A stretch of 64,000 bases of DNA from Pseudonocardia sp. CNS-004 (GTDB lineage Bacteria > Actinomycetota > Actinomycetes > Mycobacteriales > Pseudonocardiaceae): assembly GCA_001942185.1 (NCBI GenBank), contig MKJV01000156.1:62001-126000 (forward strand), in the 5' to 3' direction. This document shows, piece after piece, positions 51,783 through 61,957 of the stretch. The notes under the pieces were generated by a model. The model searched no databases. It was not told the origin of the DNA and worked only from the letters and a program-made list of their open reading frames with translations. Within the stretch, counting starts at the first letter, position 1; every line of letters begins with the position of its first letter. A program made the position numbers and the translations under genes.

Positions 51783-52484
51783 GTGAGTGATCCATTCGTA
51801 CTCGTCCACGGTGCCTGGCACGGCGGGTGGTGCTGGCGGCGCGTGGCCCGGCTGCTGCGCGCCGCGGGCCACGAGGTGTTCACCCCGACCCTCACCGGGT
51901 TCGGTGAGCGGGCCCACCTGCTCGGTCCCGGCGTCGGCCCGGACACCCTCGTCCAGGACGTGGCCGCGGTGCTGGACGCCGAGGAGCTGCGCGACGTCGT
52001 GCTGGTCGGGCACAGCTTCGGGGCGCTCGTCGCGCTCGCCGTGGCCGAGCGTGCACCGGACCGGGTGCGGCGGGTCGTGCTGCTCGACGGGTTGGTGGTC
52101 GACGCGGGGGAGCAGGCGTTCGCCGGGCTCCCGCCGGGATCCGCGGCCTCCCGGACCGCGGCTGCCCAGGCGACCGGCGGCCTGGCCGTCCCGCCGCCGG
52201 GCGCGGCGGCCTTCGGCCTGGTCGAGCCGGACGACATCGCGTGGGTCGAGCGGCGGCTCACCCCGCATCCGCTGCGCACCTACGGGGAGCCCTTCCCGCT
52301 GAGCGCCCCGCTCGGCGGCGGCCGGCCCGTCACCTACGTCGCCTGCACCGACCCGGCCTACCCCGCGGTCCACTCCGCGCACGCGATCGTCCGCCGCGAG
52401 GGCTGGGAGTTCCGGGAGCTCGCCGCCGGGCACGACGCGATGATCAGCGCGCCCGAGGCGACGGCCGCGGTGCTGGTCGACTAG
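51783..52484 (+). CDS. Alpha/beta hydrolase (esterase-like)
   Basis: The 233-residue protein begins SDPFVLVHGAWHGGWCWRRVA, with the oxyanion HGAWHGG, and has the nucleophile elbow VGHSFGALVAL (Ser). The catalytic His is in LAAGHDAMIS. This is the salicylate esterase/hydroxynitrile lyase-like plant MES group seen widely in actinobacteria. The start GTG 51783 is 58 bp after the previous stop, past the hairpin. Confidence 0.88.
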   Translation: MSDPFVLVHGAWHGGWCWRRVARLLRAAGHEVFTPTLTGFGERAHLLGPGVGPDTLVQDVAAVLDAEELRDVVLVGHSFGALVALAVAERAPDRVRRVVLLDGLVVDAGEQAFAGLPPGSAASRTAAAQATGGLAVPPPGAAAFGLVEPDDIAWVERRLTPHPLRTYGEPFPLSAPLGGGRPVTYVACTDPAYPAVHSAHAIVRREGWEFRELAAGHDAMISAPEATAAVLVD

Positions 52485-52492
52485 GACGCGGC

Positions 52493-52735
52493 GTGCAACC
52501 CGGGGGGATCGAGGTGCGGCACGCCGGGGGCAGCGTGCGCGTGCCACCCGGGCGGCCGTTCGTCATCGGGCGTGGCCCGGACGCCGAGCTCGAGGACGGC
52601 GTGCCGGCGCGAGACCTGTGGGAGCACGCTTCCGGCCCCTGGTTGCTCGCGGTCGGCGTGCTCGCCGCGCAGCTGGTGGTGATGCTGGGCGTCGCGGCCT
52701 GGCTCCTGCGGAGGCAGGACCCGGTGCGCCGCTAA
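52493..52735 (+). CDS. Small membrane protein with a truncated FHA-like N-terminus
   Basis: From GTG 52493 the protein has 80 residues. The first 45 (GGIEVRHAGGSVRVPPGRPF, then VIGRGPDAELEDG) look like the first strands of an FHA domain, including the GR(G)x pattern. One membrane segment (WLLAVGVLAAQLVVMLGVAAWLL) and a basic end follow. The rest of an FHA domain is missing, so phosphothreonine binding is unlikely. Short and uncertain, but the frame has typical codon use and fits between two genes on the same strand. Confidence 0.55.
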   Translation: MQPGGIEVRHAGGSVRVPPGRPFVIGRGPDAELEDGVPARDLWEHASGPWLLAVGVLAAQLVVMLGVAAWLLRRQDPVRR

Positions 52736-52784
52736 CCGTTCCGTACGGGATCGTTCCGTGTCGGATCGTCTGTACGCTGGCCTG

Positions 52785-53273
52785 ATGGACACGCGCAGCG
52801 ACGACGAGATCCGCGCCGACCTCTCCTACCTGTTCGACAAGGCGAGCCAGGCGCTCGCCGCGCGGATGGGCACCGTGCTCGGCGAGCTGGGCATGACCGT
52901 GCGCGACTACTGCGTGCTCTCCAAGGCCGGCGCGCACGAGCTGACGCAGGGCGAGCTCGCGGAACTGGCGCTGCTGGACAAGACCACCATGGTCGTCACC
53001 TGCGACCACCTCGAGAAGGCCGGGCTCGCCCAGCGCACGCCGTCGCCCGCCGACCGTCGGGTGCGGATCGTGCGCACCACGGAGGCGGGCGACGAGGCGA
53101 TCGCCAAGGCCCGCGGCGTGATCGACGACCTGTACGCCGAGGTGCTCGGCGTGCTGCCGGCCGAGCAGCGTGCGGCCCTGCTGGACGCGCTGCTGACCCT
53201 GGTCACCCACGACGGCCCGCTGTCCGCCGTCGAACCGAACCCGCACGCGCCGCGCCGGAAGCGCGGCAGCTGA
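52785..53273 (+). CDS. MarR-family transcriptional regulator
   Basis: The 162-residue protein has the MarR winged helix: LTQGELAELALLDKTTMVVTCDHLEKAGLAQRTPSPADRRVRIVRTTEAGDEAI. The wing DRR is intact. MarR proteins usually repress an adjacent exporter. The MFS gene 51 bp downstream on the same strand fits that role. The promoter contains GATCGTCTGT at 52764 and the related GATTGTCTGT occurs upstream of the MFS gene, possibly operator half sites. Confidence 0.9.
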   Translation: MDTRSDDEIRADLSYLFDKASQALAARMGTVLGELGMTVRDYCVLSKAGAHELTQGELAELALLDKTTMVVTCDHLEKAGLAQRTPSPADRRVRIVRTTEAGDEAIAKARGVIDDLYAEVLGVLPAEQRAALLDALLTLVTHDGPLSAVEPNPHAPRRKRGS

Positions 53274-53324
53274 CCGTCTCGAACGAGATTGTCTGTTAAA
53301 AAACTATCTGCTACGGTCCGTCTC

Positions 53325-54734
53325 ATGACGAGTTCGACCGCTGCGACGGATCGCTCCGCACCCTCCCGCTGGCTCGCGCTCACCGTGTTGTGCGGCGCCA
53401 TGCTCATGATCATTCTCGACGGCACGATCACGAGCGTCGCGCTGCCGGTGCTCCAGGCCGAGCTGGGCTTCACCACGGCGGGCCTGGCGTGGACGGTCAA
53501 CGCCTACCTCGTGCCGCTGGGCGGCCTGCTGCTGCTCGCCGGGCGCCTCGGCGACCTCTACGGCAGGCGGCGCATGCTGCTCGCCGGGCTCACGCTGTTC
53601 GTGCTCGCCTCGCTGCTCTGCGGCCTGGCGGTCGACGCGGGCATGCTGATCGCGGCGCGGTTCGTGCAGGGGGTCGGGGCGGCGATGGCCTCGGCCGTGG
53701 TGCTCGGCATGGTCGTGGCGCTCTTCCCGGAGGCGGGCGACCGGGCACGGGCCATGGGCGTCTACGCGTTCGTCGGGGCGGCCGGGGCGTCGATCGGCAC
53801 CCTGCTCGGCGGTGTGCTCACCGACACCGTCGGCTGGCGGTGGATCTTCCTGGTCAACGTGCCGATCGGGGTGGCCACGGTGCTGCTCGCGTTGCGGTAC
53901 GTCGCGGCCGACCGCCCGGCCGACCGCTCCGCGCGCCCTGACGTCCTCGGCGGGTTGCTGGTCACGACCGGGCTCGTGCTCGCGGTATTCACGATCGTCG
54001 ACACGTCGGCGCTCGCCGTGCGGCTCGGGATGGGCGCGGTCGCGGTGGCCCTGCTCGCCGGGTTCGTCATCCGCCAGCAGCGGGCCGCGGAGCCGCTGGT
54101 GCGGCTGCGGATCTTCCGGTCGCGGGCGGTGTCCGGGGGCAACGCGGCGCAGCTGCTCATGGTGGCGGGCATGCTCGGCTTCCAGTTCGTGGCGGCGCTG
54201 TACCTGCAGCGCGCGCTCGGCTACAGCCCGGTGCAGACCGGCTTCGCAATGCTGCCGATCACGCTCACGATCGCCACCGTGTCGCTCGCCGCGTCGGGCC
54301 GGCTCATCGCCCGCTCCGGAGCCCGGCCGGTGCTGCTCGCCGGCGAGATCCTGCTGGTGGCGGGCCTGCTGTTGCTCACCCGTCCGCCGGTCGGCAGCTA
54401 CCTGGTGGACGTGCTGCCGTCGATGCTCGTGCTCGGCGTCGGTGCCGGCCTGGCGCTGCCCGCCGTCACCACGGTGATGATGTCCGACGCCACGCCCGAG
54501 GACGCCGGGCTCGCCTCGGGGCTGGCGAACACCAGCCAGCAGGTCGGCGGCGCGCTGGGCACGGCGGTGCTCGCCGCACTGGCCGCGTCCCGCACCGACG
54601 CCGCCACCGCGGCCGGTGCCTCCTCGATCGAGGCCTTGACCAGCGGCTACCAGCTGGCGTTCTGGGCGAGCGCGGTGTCGGTGGCCGCAGCCGGCGCGGT
54701 GACGCTGGCGGTGCTGCGCCGCCGCCACGCCTGA
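53325..54734 (+). CDS. MFS drug exporter, DHA2 family
   Basis: The intact 469-residue protein has about 14 membrane segments. Motif A GRLGDLYGRRRMLLAGLTLF follows TM2, and motif C-type GAAGASIGTLLGGVLTDTVGWRWIFLVNVP follows TM5. The ATG is at 53325. A short A/T-rich segment (GTTAAAAAACTATCTG) just upstream may be promoter and operator. It is likely controlled by the MarR protein next to it, which would respond to the exported compound. Confidence 0.9.
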   Translation: MTSSTAATDRSAPSRWLALTVLCGAMLMIILDGTITSVALPVLQAELGFTTAGLAWTVNAYLVPLGGLLLLAGRLGDLYGRRRMLLAGLTLFVLASLLCGLAVDAGMLIAARFVQGVGAAMASAVVLGMVVALFPEAGDRARAMGVYAFVGAAGASIGTLLGGVLTDTVGWRWIFLVNVPIGVATVLLALRYVAADRPADRSARPDVLGGLLVTTGLVLAVFTIVDTSALAVRLGMGAVAVALLAGFVIRQQRAAEPLVRLRIFRSRAVSGGNAAQLLMVAGMLGFQFVAALYLQRALGYSPVQTGFAMLPITLTIATVSLAASGRLIARSGARPVLLAGEILLVAGLLLLTRPPVGSYLVDVLPSMLVLGVGAGLALPAVTTVMMSDATPEDAGLASGLANTSQQVGGALGTAVLAALAASRTDAATAAGASSIEALTSGYQLAFWASAVSVAAAGAVTLAVLRRRHA

Positions 54735-54784
54735 GCCGGTCGTACGAACGCCACGTGCACCTCCCGGTTCCTAGGATCGGCCGC

Positions 54785-55953
54785 GTGAGCAATGCCAACG
54801 ACATCGTCGACGGGAGCCCGGTCAGCGGCCCTCTCTCCGGAGTGCTGGTCGCCGACTTCTCCCGCATCCTCGCCGGGCCGTACGCCACGATGCTGCTGGC
54901 CGACCTCGGCGCCACCGTGATCAAGGTCGAGGGGCCGGCGCCGGGGACGACACCCGCACCTGGGTGCCTCCCACCAGCGACGACGGCACGGCCACCTACT
55001 ACCTGTCGATCAACCGGAACAAGCGGTCGATCGTGCTCGACCTCGCCGACCCGGCCGACCTCGACGTCGCGCAGCGCCTCGCCGCCCGTGCCGACGTCAT
55101 GATCGAGAACTTCAAGCCGGGCGGGCTCGCGCGCTTCGGGCTCGACCACGACACGGTGGCGGCGGCGAACCCGCGTGTCGTCTACTGCTCGATCAGCGGG
55201 TTCGGCACGGCGGCCGGGGCGGCGCTGCCCGGCTACGACCTGCTCGTGCAGGCGACGTCCGGGCTGATGAGCCTCACCGGGGACGCCGACGGGCCGCCCT
55301 ACCGCGCGGGCGTCGCGGTCTTCGACGTGATCACCGGCCTGCACGCCGCGTTCGCGATCCTGGCCGCGCTGCACCACCGCGAGCGCACCGGCGAGGGGCA
55401 GCGGCTGGAGACGAACCTGCTGTCCGCCGCCCTGTCCGGCCTGGTCAACCAGACGTCGGCGGTGCTCGCGGGCGGGGTGGTGCCCGGCAGGCTCGGCAAC
55501 GCCCACCTGTCGCTGTTCCCGTACGAGCCGCTGCCCACCGGCGACGGCGAGCTGATCGTCATCGCGGCCAACGACCACCAGTTCCGCAGGCTCGCCACCG
55601 CGATCGGCGCGCCCGAACTGCTCGACGACCCCCGCTTCGGGTCCATGCCCGAGCGCAACGCCCACCGCGACGAGCTGCGGCCGCTGCTGCTCGCGCGCCT
55701 CGCCACGAAGACCGCCCAGGAGTGGTTCGACATCCTCGCGCCCGCCGGAGTCCCGTGCGGGCCGATCAACACCATCGACGACGGCCTGGCCCTCGCGGAC
55801 CGACTCGGGCTGGAGCCGGTGGTGGAGCCGGGCGGCGTCCCGAGCGTCCGCAACCCGGTGACGTACTCGGCGACGCCCCCGAGCTACCGCAGGCCGCCGC
55901 CCGCACTGGGAGCGGACGGCGACGAGATCCGGGAGTGGTTGCTCGGGGAATGA
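54785..55953 (+). CDS. CaiB/BaiF CoA-transferase family III (frame broken once)
   Basis: The protein begins SGVLVADFSRILAGPYATMLLADLGATVIKVEGP, the family signature, and continues with LDLADPADLDVAQRL, ISGFGTAAGAALPGYDLLVQATSGLMS, GEGQRLETNLLSA and GVPCGPINTIDD. The catalytic Asp (GYDLLVQA) is present. A missing G near 54948 separates the first 55 residues; repair reads GPAPGDDTRTWVPPTSDDG and totals about 389 residues. It transfers CoA between carboxylic acids; the acid is unknown. GTG 54785 is the start. Confidence 0.9.
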
Positions 55954-56002
55954 CAGCAAAGCCACTTTCACGACACCTGGCGTCGTGAAAGTGGCTTTGC
56001 TG
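55954..56002. terminator. Perfect 21-bp-arm bidirectional hairpin
   Basis: CAGCAAAGCCACTTTCACGAC at 55954-55974 is the exact complement of 55982-56002, with the loop ACACCTGGC trimmed to seven bases. It sits between the convergent CoA-transferase and HtrA genes, one base after the first stop. It shares the AAAGCCAC-TTC core with the hairpin at 51700. Confidence 0.82.
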
Positions 56003-56017
56003 ACATCGGCTCGAGGA

Positions 56018-57426
56018 TCAGTTGCCGCCGCCGAAGGGGTTGCCGAACGGGCTCTGACCGCCGCCGAACGGGGTGCCGCCGCCGCCGCTGCCGCCGCCGC
56101 TGGGGCTCGTGGTCGCCGCCTCGTCGGGCTGGCTGCCGAGCGTGACGTTCACGGTGCGCTCGGCGCCGCCGTTCGTGACGGTCAGCGTGACCTGCTCGCC
56201 GGGGGCGTGGGCACCGACCCGGGCCATGAGGTCGGCGAAGTCGGCCACCGGTGCGTCGCCGACCTTGGTGACGACGTCGCCGGCCTGCAGGCCGGCCGTC
56301 TCGGCGGGCGAGCCGGGCTGCACGGCCGCGATCTGCGCGCCGTCCTCGCTGCCCGCGGCGATGCTGCCCTGCACGCCGAGCACCGGCTTGGTGGCGGCAC
56401 CGGTGTTCATGATCTCCTCGGCGACCCGCTTGGCCTGGTCGATCGGGATCGCGAAGCCGAGGCCGATGCTGCCGGAGTTCTGGCCGCCCGCGGTCTCGAT
56501 GGCCGAGTTGATGCCGACGACCTGGCCCTCGAGGTTCACCAGCGGGCCACCGGAGTTGCCCTGGTTGATCGGCGCGTCGGTCTGCAGGCCGTTGTAGACG
56601 ACGGCCTGTCCGTCCTCGCCCTGCACCGTGACGGTGCGGTCGAACGCGCTCACGATGCCGGTGGTGACGGTGCCGGTGAGGCCGCGGGGGGACCCGATCG
56701 CGACGACCGGCTGGCCGACCTGCAGCGAGGAGCTGTCGCCGAGCGTCGACGGGGTGAGCCCGGATGCGCCCTGCACCCGGATCACCGCGATGTCGTAGCT
56801 GGGTGAGGTGCGACGACGGTGGCCGGGTGCTCGCTGCCGTCCTGCATGGTGACCGACAGCTCGCGGCGCCGCGACGACGTGGTTGTTGGTCAGGATGTCG
56901 CCGTTCGCCGTGAGGACGACGCCACTGCCCTCGGCCTCGCCCTGCGCCAGGGTGGCGCGGATGTCGACGGTGCTGGGCAGCACCGCCTGGGCGGCCGCGG
57001 TGACCGACCCGGGTGCGGCGTCCACCGAGCCTGCGCCCTGCGGTGCGGACGAGAGGCTGGTGCTGCCCGGGTTGTCGCCGAGCAGTGCGTAGGCGCCGCC
57101 GAACCCCGCGCCGCCACCGACGAGGCCGGCGATCACGGCGGTGACCACGATCGTCGCCATCCCGCGCTGCTTGCGGGGCTGGGGTGGGAGGGTGGCGGTC
57201 GGCGGGCCCTGGAAGTGGTCCGGCGGGGGCGGGAAGAACCCGCCGCCAGGCCCCGGCGGCGGGCCGTAGCCGGCCGAGGGGTTCGCCGCCGGGGCCTGCT
57301 GGTGGGCATCCGGCGCGGGTGCGGTCCGGCGGCGCCCACGTACGACGGAACGGGGTACTGCGCGGTGCGGGAGTCACCGGTCGAGGCGCTCGCGTCCCGG
57401 CCGTGCTCCCTCTGCTCGTCGCTCAT
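56018..57426 (-). CDS. HtrA/PepD-like serine protease with PDZ domain (four missing bases)
   Basis: Order of parts: a cytosolic Pro/Gly/Ala-rich N-terminus (residues 1-80), a membrane segment (MATIVVTAVIAGLVGGGAGFGGAYALL), a trypsin-like domain with His in NNHVVAG, Asp in SPSYDIAVIRV and Ser in QGNSGGPL, then a PDZ domain (VQPGSPAETAGLQAGDVVTKV) and a Gly-rich tail. The frame is interrupted near 57320, then by two missing bases near 56858 and one near 56807; repair gives about 470 residues. The protease faces outside and is a quality-control factor for the envelope. It starts at ATG 57426. Confidence 0.9.
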
Positions 57427-57502
57427 GCCATCGACGATGCGCCGGTTTTCTGAGGCCGTCCTGAGGACCACCTGGGAATACCAGCCGAAACCCTCGATCG
57501 GT

Positions 57503-58875
57503 CTACTGCAGGAGCAGCTCCGCTGCGACGTCGGCGTGCACCCGCCCGTCGCCCCACACGGTGATCGACGGCGCCGGTGGGCGCCAGCCGCCGGGCAGCC
57601 CGACGTGCACGGCCACCGCGTCCGGACGCCCGGCGCGGATGGCGTCGAGGGCGGCGGAGGGCCCACGCACGACGAGCACGAGCGGTCGGCCGTCGGGGAT
57701 GTCGGGGCCCGCTGTCACGGTGGGGTCGTGCCGGCGCAGTGCCGCGACGAGGCGCGGATCGCCCGCCCGGCCGTCGGCGATGTTCAGCGCTCCGCGCAGG
57801 TCGACGACGTGCGCTCCCGTCCCGACGTGCACCTGCCCGGTCACCTCGGTGACCCGGCGCAGGACCTGGGCGCCGTCCACGCCGCCGCGCCCGGCCGGTG
57901 CCGCGCGCACCCACGAGGCGAGCGCCGCGACCCGCCGCCCGGCGTCCGCCACCCGCTCGCGGGGCAGGGTGCCGTCCGCGAGCGCGGCGAGCAGCGCGTC
58001 GCGCACCTCGCGGTAGCCGGTCTCGGCGTCGTAGCCGTTGGCGGGGCTGCCGATGCAGACCAGGTCGACGCCTGCCGCCACGGCGGCCACGGCACCCGGG
58101 CCCATCCCGACCGTGGCGGCGACCGCGGCCATGTCCAGGGCGTCGCTGATCACGACCCCGTCGAAGCCCAGCTCGTGGCGCAGCAGGGACAGCAGCGACG
58201 GGCTCATCGTGGCCGGGCGGTCGTCGAGTGCGGGGAAGCGGACGTGCGCGGTGAGCACGCACCGCACACCGGCCGCGACCGCTGCGGCGAACGGCGGCAG
58301 GTCGCGTTCCCGCACGGTGGCGGCGTCGTCGTGGATCACCGGGAGGGCCAGGTGCGAGTCGACGGTGGTGCAGCCGTGGCCGGGGAAGTGCTTCGCGGTC
58401 GCGGCGGCACCCGCGCCTGCATCCCGCGGACGAACGCCGCCGTGTGCCGGGCCACGAGGTCCGGGGTGGCGCCGAAGGACCGGATGCCGATCACCGGGTT
58501 CCGCGGCTCCGCGTTGACGTCGGCCACCGGCGCGAGCGCGAGGTCGATCCCGTGTTCCCGGCACCGCGCGCCGATGTCGGCGGCAACGGCCTCGGTGACG
58601 GCTTCGTCGTCGAGCCGCCCGAGCGCGGCGGCGCTGGGCCACGCGCCGTCCAGCCGGGTGACCGAGCCGCCCTCCTCGTCGGACGCGACGAGGAAGCCGG
58701 GGCGCAGCTGCTGCAGACCGGCCGTGAGCCCCCGGAGGCCGGGGCCGACGTTCTCGGCGAAGAGGCTGGCGCCCGCGAGCCCGGCGTCGGCGGCGCGGGC
58801 CAGCCAGCCGGGGACCGTCGTGCCGGTGAAGCCCGGCAGCAGCACCGCGTTGACGAGTGCCTCGTCGGTGGTCAT
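57503..58875 (-). CDS. GH3 beta-N-acetylhexosaminidase, NagZ-like (frame broken once)
   Basis: NagZ motif KHFPGHGCTTVDSH (catalytic His-Asp pair in DSH), DEEGGSVTRL and the nucleophile in VISDALDMAAV are present. There is no signal peptide (starts MTTDEALVNAVLLPGFTG), so it acts in the cytoplasm, fitting degradation of imported N-acetylglucosamine disaccharides. A missing G near 58415 joins the frames into about 457 residues. The ATG at 58875 overlaps the permease stop (ATGA). It is the last gene of the GntR-controlled ABC importer operon, which points to chitobiose or muropeptide recycling. Confidence 0.9.
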
Positions 58876-59681
58876 CCCTTCACCGCCCCGGCGACGAGGC
58901 CGTCGGTGAGCCGCTTCTGCGCGATCACGAAGAACACCATCACCGGGATCGTGATCAGCGTGGACGCGGCCATCACCGCGCCCCAGTCGGTGGCGTGCTG
59001 CCCGAAGAACCGCCGCAGCCCGACGGCCACCGTGTAGTTCTGCTCGTCGGCCATGAACGTGAGCGCGAAGATGAACTCGTTCCAGGCCACGATGAACGAG
59101 AACACGCTCGTGGCCACCAGCCCCGGTGCCACCAGCGGGAGCAGCACCGACCGGAACATCCGGCCCCACGACGCCCCGTCGAGGTAGGCGGCCTCCTCCA
59201 GCTCGACGGGCACCGCGGCCACGAACCCGCGCAGAGTCCAGATCGCGAACGGCAGCGAGAACGCCAGGTACACCACGACGAGCCCGGCCAGGGTGTCGAG
59301 CATCGCCAGGTTGCGGGCCTGGATGAACAGCGGGATGACCAACGCCTCCACCGGCACCATCTGGATGACGAGCACCATCACCAGCACGGACGTGCGGAAC
59401 CGGAAGCGGAACCGGGACACGGCCACGGCGGCCAGCAGCGCGAGCAGCGCCCCGGCGAGCACGGTGCAGAGCGCGACGACGAGCGAGTTGGCCAGGTAGC
59501 GCCCGAACCCGCCGTCCCCGACGACGTAGGCGAAGTTGCGCAACGTCCACTCGTCCGGCCACAGCGTGCGGGAGCCCGCGTTCGCCTCGCCGTTCAGGGC
59601 AGTGACGATCATGAGGTAGACCGGGAACAGCGTGAAGCCGAGCACGCCGGTCACCCCGAGACCTTTCAGCGCGGCCCTCAC
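58872..59681 (-). CDS. ABC sugar transporter permease, MalG-like
   Basis: The 269-residue protein has six membrane segments and the EAA loop ELEEAAYLDGASWGRMFRSVLLPLVAPG that contacts the ATPase. It starts at GTG 59681 overlapping the stop of the partner permease (GTGA). No ATPase gene is in the cluster, so a shared MsiK-type ATPase is expected, as is common in actinobacterial sugar importers. Its end overlaps the NagZ-like gene by four bases. Confidence 0.92.
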   Translation of the reverse strand: MRAALKGLGVTGVLGFTLFPVYLMIVTALNGEANAGSRTLWPDEWTLRNFAYVVGDGGFGRYLANSLVVALCTVLAGALLALLAAVAVSRFRFRFRTSVLVMVLVIQMVPVEALVIPLFIQARNLAMLDTLAGLVVVYLAFSLPFAIWTLRGFVAAVPVELEEAAYLDGASWGRMFRSVLLPLVAPGLVATSVFSFIVAWNEFIFALTFMADEQNYTVAVGLRRFFGQHATDWGAVMAASTLITIPVMVFFVIAQKRLTDGLVAGAVKG

Positions 59682-60634
59682 AGCTCGTCCTCCCGGAACA
59701 GCAGCCGCAGGTAGGCCACCGTGACCACCAGCAGCAGCGCGGTGAGCAGCACCGCGATCGCGGCGCCGAGCCCGTACCGGCTCTGCGCGAACGACTCCAC
59801 GTACGACCAGGTGCCGAGCGTGAGCACGCCGCGGTTGACGCCGTCGCCGCCGGGCATCAGGTAGATCTGGGTGAACACCTTGAAGTCCCAGATCGTCGAC
59901 AGCACGGTGACCACCGCGAACACCGGCCGCAGCATCGGGAACGTCACCGACCGGAACCGCCGCCACGCGCCCGCCCCGTCCACGATCGCGGCCTCCGTGA
60001 GCTCCCGCGGGATCGTCAGCAGGCCGGCGAGCACCGTGAGCGCGGCGAACGGGAACCCGTGGTGCACGACGTTGAGCGCGGCCACCGCGAAGAACGACAA
60101 CCGTCCCGCGAACGGGTCGGCGGTGGCGGCGTCGACGAGGCCGACCGCGCCGAGGCCCTGCACCACCACACCGTCGCCCGGCGCGAACGCGAAGACCCAG
60201 ACGTAGGTCCCGGTGACGGCGGGCATCGCCCACGCCACCATGATCGCGGTGGTGACCAGGCCGCGGACCACGGGCGAGAGCCGCGCGAGCAGCAGCGCGA
60301 CCAGCGTGCCGAACACGACGGTGAGCGCCACCGCCACCACCGCGAACACCACGGTGTTGGGCAGGACCGTGGCCCACAGGTCCGGGTCGCCGAGCAGCTG
60401 CACGTAGTTGTCGAGCCCGACCCAGTCGGTGCGGCCCGATACCAGCTCGCGCAGGCCGAAGTCCTGCAACGAGAGCACCAGCACCCGGAAGAGCGGGTAG
60501 AGCAGCAGGCCGCCCATCACCAGCAGGGCGGGTGCGAGCAGCAGCCACGGCCGGGCGGTGCCGGGCCGCCGCCGCGAGGGCGGCCCCGCCTGCGGCACCA
60601 CCCGCTCGACGTCGGTGCGCTCGGCGACCGTCAT
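59678..60634 (-). CDS. ABC sugar transporter permease, MalF-like
   Basis: The 318-residue protein has six membrane segments, a periplasmic-side loop with WVGLDNYVQLL and the EAA loop ELTEAAIVDGAGAWRRFRSVTFPMLRPV. It begins MTVAERTDVERVVPQ and its ATG overlaps the stop of the binding protein (ATGA). It forms the membrane channel with the MalG-like protein at 58872. Confidence 0.92.
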   Translation of the reverse strand: MTVAERTDVERVVPQAGPPSRRRPGTARPWLLLAPALLVMGGLLLYPLFRVLVLSLQDFGLRELVSGRTDWVGLDNYVQLLGDPDLWATVLPNTVVFAVVAVALTVVFGTLVALLLARLSPVVRGLVTTAIMVAWAMPAVTGTYVWVFAFAPGDGVVVQGLGAVGLVDAATADPFAGRLSFFAVAALNVVHHGFPFAALTVLAGLLTIPRELTEAAIVDGAGAWRRFRSVTFPMLRPVFAVVTVLSTIWDFKVFTQIYLMPGGDGVNRGVLTLGTWSYVESFAQSRYGLGAAIAVLLTALLLVVTVAYLRLLFREDEL

Positions 60635-61935
60635 GCGCCGCTGGCGAAGATCTCGTTCATCTCCGCCGCCGCGGTGGACGTGGCCTGTTCCACCGTGGCC
60701 TCACCGGTGAGGATGGAGCGCATCATCGCCGCGATCGTCTTCTTGCCCTGGATCTGGCCGAACGCCGGGGTGACCGGCACGCTGCGCCCGGAGTCGACCA
60801 TCTGCTGGGCGAACGGTGCCACCAGGGGATCGGGGGACTGCACGGCCTCGTTCAGCTGCGCCGTGATGCCCGGGAAGTAGCTGGACTCCTGGGCCCACTT
60901 GGCGGCGAACTCGCCGGTGCCCATCATCTCGACGAGCTGCCAGGCCAGGTCCTGGGCATCGCTGGTCTCGAAGATCGACAGCACCGATCCGCCGACGACC
61001 GAGGGTGCGAGTCCACCGGTCGGGCCGGGGATGGGGAAGGCGCCGATCTTGCCCCGCAGATCCGGAGCCGCCTCGACGATCGCCTTGGGAGTCCAGCTGC
61101 CGGAGAAGATCATCGCGGACTGGCCCTTGGTGAAGGAGTCGCGCAGGTCGGTCTCCCGCCAGGTGGCCGCCGCGGGGGTGGAGAACCCGTGCTCCAGTGC
61201 CAGGTCGGCGTAGAACTGGACACCCGCGCGGGCCTGCGCGGAGTCGACGCCGCTGCTCCAGCTGTCGCCGTTCTGCGTGGCGACCTCCCCGCCCGAGCCC
61301 CACAGGAACGGGTACACGATGAACTCGTTGTCACCCGCGATCGGCAGCGGCAGCAGATCGGGACGCCCCTGCTTGATGCGCTGCCCGACGGCCACGAGCT
61401 CGTCCCAGGTGGTGGGCGGCTGCAACCCGAGCTCGGCGAACACGTCGGTGCGGTAGACGATCGAGCGGACGCCCGCGTACCAGGGCATGCCGTAGAGCGT
61501 GCCGTCGAGCGTGCCGGCCTCGACCAGCCCCGGCAGGAGCCTGTCGGACAGGCCTGCTTCCTGCACCCGAGGGCCGAGATCGGCCAGCGCGCCCGCATCA
61601 CCGAACTCCGCGACCCAGGTCGTGCCGACCTCCGCCACGTCCGGGGTGGTCTGCCCGGCGATGGCAGTGGTGAAGCGGTCCTTCGCGGCGCCCCACTGCA
61701 TGAACTGGATGTCCAGCGTCGCACCGGTGCGCTGCTGGAACGCCGCCGAAAGCTCGTCGAAGAACGGCTGGCTGTCCGGGTTGGTGCCCTCCATGATCCA
61801 GACCGTCAGGGTGCGCTCACTCCCTGCCGCGGCGTCGCCGGACTCGCTGCCGCAGCCCGCGACGGTCAGAGCTGCCGCCGCGGCCAGGGCGACGGCGCTC
61901 CGCCGTACCGATCGGGATCCGGGCATCGACCACAT
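60631..61935 (-). CDS. ABC sugar-binding lipoprotein
   Basis: The 434-residue protein has a lipoprotein signal (SAVALAAAAALTVAGCG, lipobox AGC) and the family 1 extracellular solute-binding fold: TLTVWIMEGTNPD, QTTPDVAEVGTTWVAEF, GVRSIVYRTDVFAEL and the WSSGVDSAQARAGVQFYADL region. Aromatic residues (WYAGV) line the cleft as in oligosaccharide-binding proteins. The linked NagZ-like enzyme suggests GlcNAc-containing ligands. The start ATG 61935 lies 23 bp from the palindromic operator. Confidence 0.9.
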   Translation of the reverse strand: MWSMPGSRSVRRSAVALAAAAALTVAGCGSESGDAAAGSERTLTVWIMEGTNPDSQPFFDELSAAFQQRTGATLDIQFMQWGAAKDRFTTAIAGQTTPDVAEVGTTWVAEFGDAGALADLGPRVQEAGLSDRLLPGLVEAGTLDGTLYGMPWYAGVRSIVYRTDVFAELGLQPPTTWDELVAVGQRIKQGRPDLLPLPIAGDNEFIVYPFLWGSGGEVATQNGDSWSSGVDSAQARAGVQFYADLALEHGFSTPAAATWRETDLRDSFTKGQSAMIFSGSWTPKAIVEAAPDLRGKIGAFPIPGPTGGLAPSVVGGSVLSIFETSDAQDLAWQLVEMMGTGEFAAKWAQESSYFPGITAQLNEAVQSPDPLVAPFAQQMVDSGRSVPVTPAFGQIQGKKTIAAMMRSILTGEATVEQATSTAAAEMNEIFASGA

Positions 61936-61957
61936 GGGGTTCCCTCCGACGGCTTTG

